A stretch of DNA of 8,440 nucleotides from Quisquiliibacterium sp. (lineage in GTDB: Bacteria > Pseudomonadota > Gammaproteobacteria > Burkholderiales > Burkholderiaceae_E). The first letter of the stretch is position 1; the number at the start of each line of letters is the position of its first letter. The notes below the pieces were generated by a model. The model was not told the origin of the DNA. It was given only the letters and a program-made list of their open reading frames with translations, and did no database searches. Position numbers and translations under genes: made by a program. This document shows positions 5,711 to 8,440 of this stretch, piece after piece. Where the stretch lies: NCBI GenBank assembly GCA_023257915.1, contig JALRBB010000093.1, positions 1 through 8,440 of the forward strand, given 5' to 3'.

Positions 5711-7696
5711 TCGGAAGCATCCGTAGAAGTCGAAGAGGGTTCGGACTCCCCCCGGACCCGCCAACTGAACCGCGGCTGGCACGCGCTGTTGCTGACCTGG
5801 ACCATCGTGTCGATGGTCCTGTGCTTCAACCAGCAGTTCACGCTGCGGTTCTTCCTGGACGTGACCCTGCTCGATACCGAGTACTACTGGGCGCTGGTAG
5901 CGGTGCTGCTGCCGCTGGCGTTCATCATCTATCCGGCCAAGCCCGGCCTGCACATCGACAAGGTGCCGGCTTATGACATCGCGCTGTTTGCGATCGCCAC
6001 CGCGATCTCCTGCGTGATGATCGGTACCGGGCGCGAGTCGGCAGCCAGCGGCTGGGAGTACAGCGCGACCAGTGTCGCGCCCCCCTGGATCGTCTGGTCG
6101 GCGGTTGCGATGTGGGCGCTGGTACTCGAGGCTTTGCGACGCGCCGGCGGCTGGGTGCTGCTGGTGATCATGGGCCTGTTCTCGCTGTTTCCGATCTTCT
6201 CGGGCGTGATGCCGGCTCCGCTCACCGCGCCATCGGTCAGCCTGCTCGACACCGCCTCGTATCACATCTTTTCGCGCGAGAGCGTGCTCGGCATCCCGAT
6301 GCGTGCGTTCGCTGAATTGGTGATCGGTTTTCTCGTGTTTGGCACTGCGTTGCAATACACCGGCGCCGGCACCTTCTTCATCAACTTCGCGTTTGCGTTG
6401 TGTGGCCACTATCGCGGTGGTGCCGCCAAGGTGGCGATCTTCTCGTCCGGGCTGCTCGGCTCGATGAGCGGCAGCGTGATTTCCAACGTGCTGACCACCG
6501 GCACCATGACGATTCCGGCGATGAAACGCACCGGGTTAAAGGCAGCCACCGCCGGCGCGGTCGAGGCCTGCGCGTCGACCGGCGCGGTGCTCGCGCCACC
6601 GGTGATGGGTGCCACAGCGTTCGTGATGGCCGAGTTTCTCGACATTCCGTACGCGCAGGTGGCGCTGGCCGCCGCGGTTCCGGCGCTGTTGTACTACTTC
6701 GCGCTGTTCATGCAGATCGACAGCAATGCCGGACGCCATGCAATGGTCGGCCTGCCGCGCGAGGAGCTTCCCAATCTGCGGCAGGTATTCCGCGAGGGCT
6801 GGTACTTCATCTTCGTGATCGTGCTGCTGGTGGTCTTGTTGCTGGTGATGAAGCGCGAGAACTGGGCACCGTGGATGGCGACCGCGTTGTTGCTGGTGCT
6901 CAACCAGGTGTTCTCCAAGCAGCGCTGGGGACGCAAGGAGGTGATCGCATTCATCGAGGGTAACGGCAAGGTGTTTATCGAGCTGATCGCCATCCTTGCC
7001 GGGGTCGGCCTGCTGGTCGGTTCGTTCTCACTGACCGGACTGACCGGCACGCTGACCACCGAGTTGCTGCATATCGCTGGAAATTCGCCGATCCTTCTGA
7101 TGCTGATGGGTGCGATTACCAGCTTCGTGCTCGGCATGGGCATGACGATTACCGCCTGCTACATCTTTCTGGCGGTATTGCTCGCACCCAGCCTGATCAA
7201 GGTCGGACTCGACCCGCTCGCGGTACACATGTTCATCATGTACTGGGGCATGGTCTCGTTCATCACCCCGCCGGTGGCGCTGGCCGCCTTCGCCGCGGCC
7301 TCGGTGGCCAAGGCCTCGCCGATCGAGACCGGGCTGCAGGCGATGAAGATCGGCAGCATCATCTATTTCGTGCCGTTCTTTTTTCTGATGAATCCCTCAC
7401 TGGTGCTTCAGGGTGATCTGTCCGACTTCGTGATGCACTTTGTCACCGCGCTGATCGGTGTCGCGCTGGTCTCCAGCGGCTTGCAGGGCTATCAGCAAGG
7501 AGTCGGTGATCTGCGCCGCTGCGGTGCGTTCGAGTGGCCGGTACGCCTCGCCCTGATCGTTGGTGGGCTGATGTTCATCGCTCCGGGGGGTGGACTGATG
7601 CCGTTGTCGCCGGCGCAGATGACCGGCGGGGCGCTGGTGTTGACCTTGCCGGCACTGGCCCTGGCCAAGCTGCTGGCGCGGCGCGTCGCGAGCTGA
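5708..7696 (+). CDS. Fused TRAP transporter permease (DctQM, 4TM/12TM type)
   Basis: The 662-residue inner-membrane protein imports the ligand bound by the TAXI receptor, driven by a cation gradient. TAXI systems usually carry the small (DctQ) and large (DctM) subunits fused, as here. After a short acidic N terminus, hydrophobic helices run through about residue 190 (DctQ part). The DctM part follows, with the signature G-S-M-S-G-S-V-I-S-N (251-260) and E-A-C-A-S-T-G-A-V-L-A-P-P-V-M-G (286-301), plus the pseudo-symmetric V-S-F-I-T-P-P-V-A (516-524) in the second half. These Gly/Ser/Pro hairpins form the transport core. The C-terminal region holds further helices and a short basic tail. The same frame stays open upstream to 5372, but that part overlaps the receptor gene and translates to an Arg/Ser-rich shadow, so translation is placed at the TTG at 5708. 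The stop overlaps the next gene's ATG by one base (TGATG). Substrate unknown. Confidence 0.9.
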   Translation: MSEASVEVEEGSDSPRTRQLNRGWHALLLTWTIVSMVLCFNQQFTLRFFLDVTLLDTEYYWALVAVLLPLAFIIYPAKPGLHIDKVPAYDIALFAIATAISCVMIGTGRESAASGWEYSATSVAPPWIVWSAVAMWALVLEALRRAGGWVLLVIMGLFSLFPIFSGVMPAPLTAPSVSLLDTASYHIFSRESVLGIPMRAFAELVIGFLVFGTALQYTGAGTFFINFAFALCGHYRGGAAKVAIFSSGLLGSMSGSVISNVLTTGTMTIPAMKRTGLKAATAGAVEACASTGAVLAPPVMGATAFVMAEFLDIPYAQVALAAAVPALLYYFALFMQIDSNAGRHAMVGLPREELPNLRQVFREGWYFIFVIVLLVVLLLVMKRENWAPWMATALLLVLNQVFSKQRWGRKEVIAFIEGNGKVFIELIAILAGVGLLVGSFSLTGLTGTLTTELLHIAGNSPILLMLMGAITSFVLGMGMTITACYIFLAVLLAPSLIKVGLDPLAVHMFIMYWGMVSFITPPVALAAFAAASVAKASPIETGLQAMKIGSIIYFVPFFFLMNPSLVLQGDLSDFVMHFVTALIGVALVSSGLQGYQQGVGDLRRCGAFEWPVRLALIVGGLMFIAPGGGLMPLSPAQMTGGALVLTLPALALAKLLARRVAS

Positions 7697-8440
7697 TGCC
7701 GACCGCCCCGCGCTTTGATCATGCGGTGGTGGTCACCGGCCTGCGCATGGACGATGCGGTCGCACTGTTCGGCAGGCTAGGTTTTCTGGTCACTGAACGG
7801 GGCCATCACACCCTTGGGTCGATCAACCATCTGCTGGTGCTCGGGCAGACCTATATCGAGTTGCTGGGCCTGCCGCCGGACCGGCCTGACGCCAGGCCCG
7901 AGCTTCGCGATTCCGTACCCGGACTCGATGCGCTGGTGTTTGGTTCAGACGATGCGGATGCGACCTGGGCCGAGACCACTGCGCGAGCAGCGCCGATCGG
8001 ACCCGTGCAGGCCTTCAGTCGTCCGGTGCGCACAGCTCAGGGCGAGCGCGATGCCGCATTTCGAACGGTTCGCTGCCTGCCGGGCAGCGCGCAGGCCGGG
8101 CGGCTCTATTTTTGCGAACACCTGACCCCGGAACTGGTCTGGCAGGATGCTTGGCGCGCGCATCCAAACGGCGCGGTCGAACTGGTCGAAGCGCATCTTC
8201 AGGTGTCCGATCTTGATCGCGAAGCGCATCTGTATCGCCAGTTGCTTGGTGATCAGGCGGTGCGCATCGAACAGGACGGATTCAGCGCTCAGGCCCTGCC
8301 GGTCCGGATCTTCGCGACCCGCGCCGAAGGCGTTGCCAGGATGAGCGGTCTGACCTTGCGTGTGCGCGATCTTTCCCACACCGCCGCGTATCTCGACAAA
8401 GCTGGTTTCAACATCCTGCGCAGTCCTGGGCGCATCGAGA
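7696..8440 (+). CDS. VOC superfamily (glyoxalase-like) protein, partial at window end
   Basis: At least 248 residues are encoded and the frame is open to the window edge, so the 3' end is missing. The protein begins F-D-H-A-V-V-V-T-G (7-15), followed by an amphipathic helix and L-G-F (28-30), H-H-T-L-G-S-I-N-H (37-45) and T-Y-I-E-L-L-G (52-58). This pattern fits the first module of the Glyoxalase_3-like branch of the VOC fold, with H9 and E55 at positions where VOC enzymes hold a metal. A second module follows L-T-P-E-L-V-W-Q and the H-P-N-G-A segment (156-160), with H167 starting its first strand and further strand-helix units up to the edge. VOC proteins include glyoxalases, isomerases, epimerases and extradiol dioxygenases; which applies is unclear. 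The ATG at 7696 overlaps the permease stop by one base (TGATG) with only a weak ribosome site, implying coupled translation. It probably acts on the imported compound, which is an inference. Confidence 0.8.
   Translation, partial: MPTAPRFDHAVVVTGLRMDDAVALFGRLGFLVTERGHHTLGSINHLLVLGQTYIELLGLPPDRPDARPELRDSVPGLDALVFGSDDADATWAETTARAAPIGPVQAFSRPVRTAQGERDAAFRTVRCLPGSAQAGRLYFCEHLTPELVWQDAWRAHPNGAVELVEAHLQVSDLDREAHLYRQLLGDQAVRIEQDGFSAQALPVRIFATRAEGVARMSGLTLRVRDLSHTAAYLDKAGFNILRSPGRIE

Noticed and set aside
4147..5841. A 564-codon open frame on the minus strand, antisense to the TAXI receptor gene
   Set aside because: It covers a gene with a signal peptide and clear family features on the plus strand. 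Its own translation is rich in Arg, His, Asp and Val with no recognisable domain. Long antisense frames are common opposite high-GC genes with strong third-position bias.
5621..6409. A 262-codon minus-strand frame opposite the permease N-terminal half
   Set aside because: It is Arg/Gln/His-rich and antisense to membrane helices of the permease, with no supporting start signal.

Overview
This window comes from a GC-rich chromosome, most likely a proteobacterium (beta- or gammaproteobacterial flavour). The evidence is an MtrB/PioB-type outer-membrane porin, a System I (Ccm/Nrf-type) haem-lyase TPR subunit and a TAXI-type TRAP transporter. Without database searches the taxon cannot be fixed more closely. 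All seven complete or partial genes supported here are densely packed. No rRNA, tRNA, CRISPR array, insertion sequence or integrase was seen.

Region 1 (1-2876, + strand) looks like the tail of an extracellular-electron-transfer cluster. A 729-residue outer-membrane beta-barrel of the MtrB/PioB 'decaheme-associated' family overlaps, by an ATGA junction, a membrane-anchored TPR protein resembling NrfG or the C-terminal part of CcmI. In known systems the barrel sheathes a periplasmic multihaem cytochrome (MtrA/PioA/DmsE type), and the TPR protein presents apocytochrome to haem lyase. The cytochrome gene is not in the window. It should lie upstream if the cluster is complete, and the first 22 bases can be read as the end of another translationally coupled gene.

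Region 2 (2883-4267) is a divergent pair: a DUF2848 protein, probably with a fumarylacetoacetate-hydrolase-like fold, on the minus strand, and a glutathione S-transferase on the plus strand. They share a 95-bp intergenic region with a reasonable sigma70-like promoter for the GST gene and a small palindrome. The DUF2848 gene runs tail to tail into the electron-transfer operon with only 6 bases between stop codons.

Region 3 (4268-8440) begins with a 242-bp gene-free stretch containing two GC-rich hairpins. It is followed by a compact TRAP-transporter operon: a periplasmic TAXI-family solute receptor, a fused DctQM permease probably starting at a TTG codon, and a two-module VOC/glyoxalase-like protein that overlaps the permease stop by one base and runs off the window end. 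The receptor captures an unknown, probably carboxylated ligand and the permease imports it with a cation gradient. The VOC protein, and perhaps the neighbouring GST and DUF2848 proteins, may act on that compound. The substrate cannot be read from the sequence.

No clearly unprecedented system was found. The most notable points are the MtrB-like barrel with no N-terminal CXXC but a CX7C pair, its coupling to a haem-maturation TPR gene, and the clustering of GST, FAH-like, VOC and TAXI-TRAP genes.
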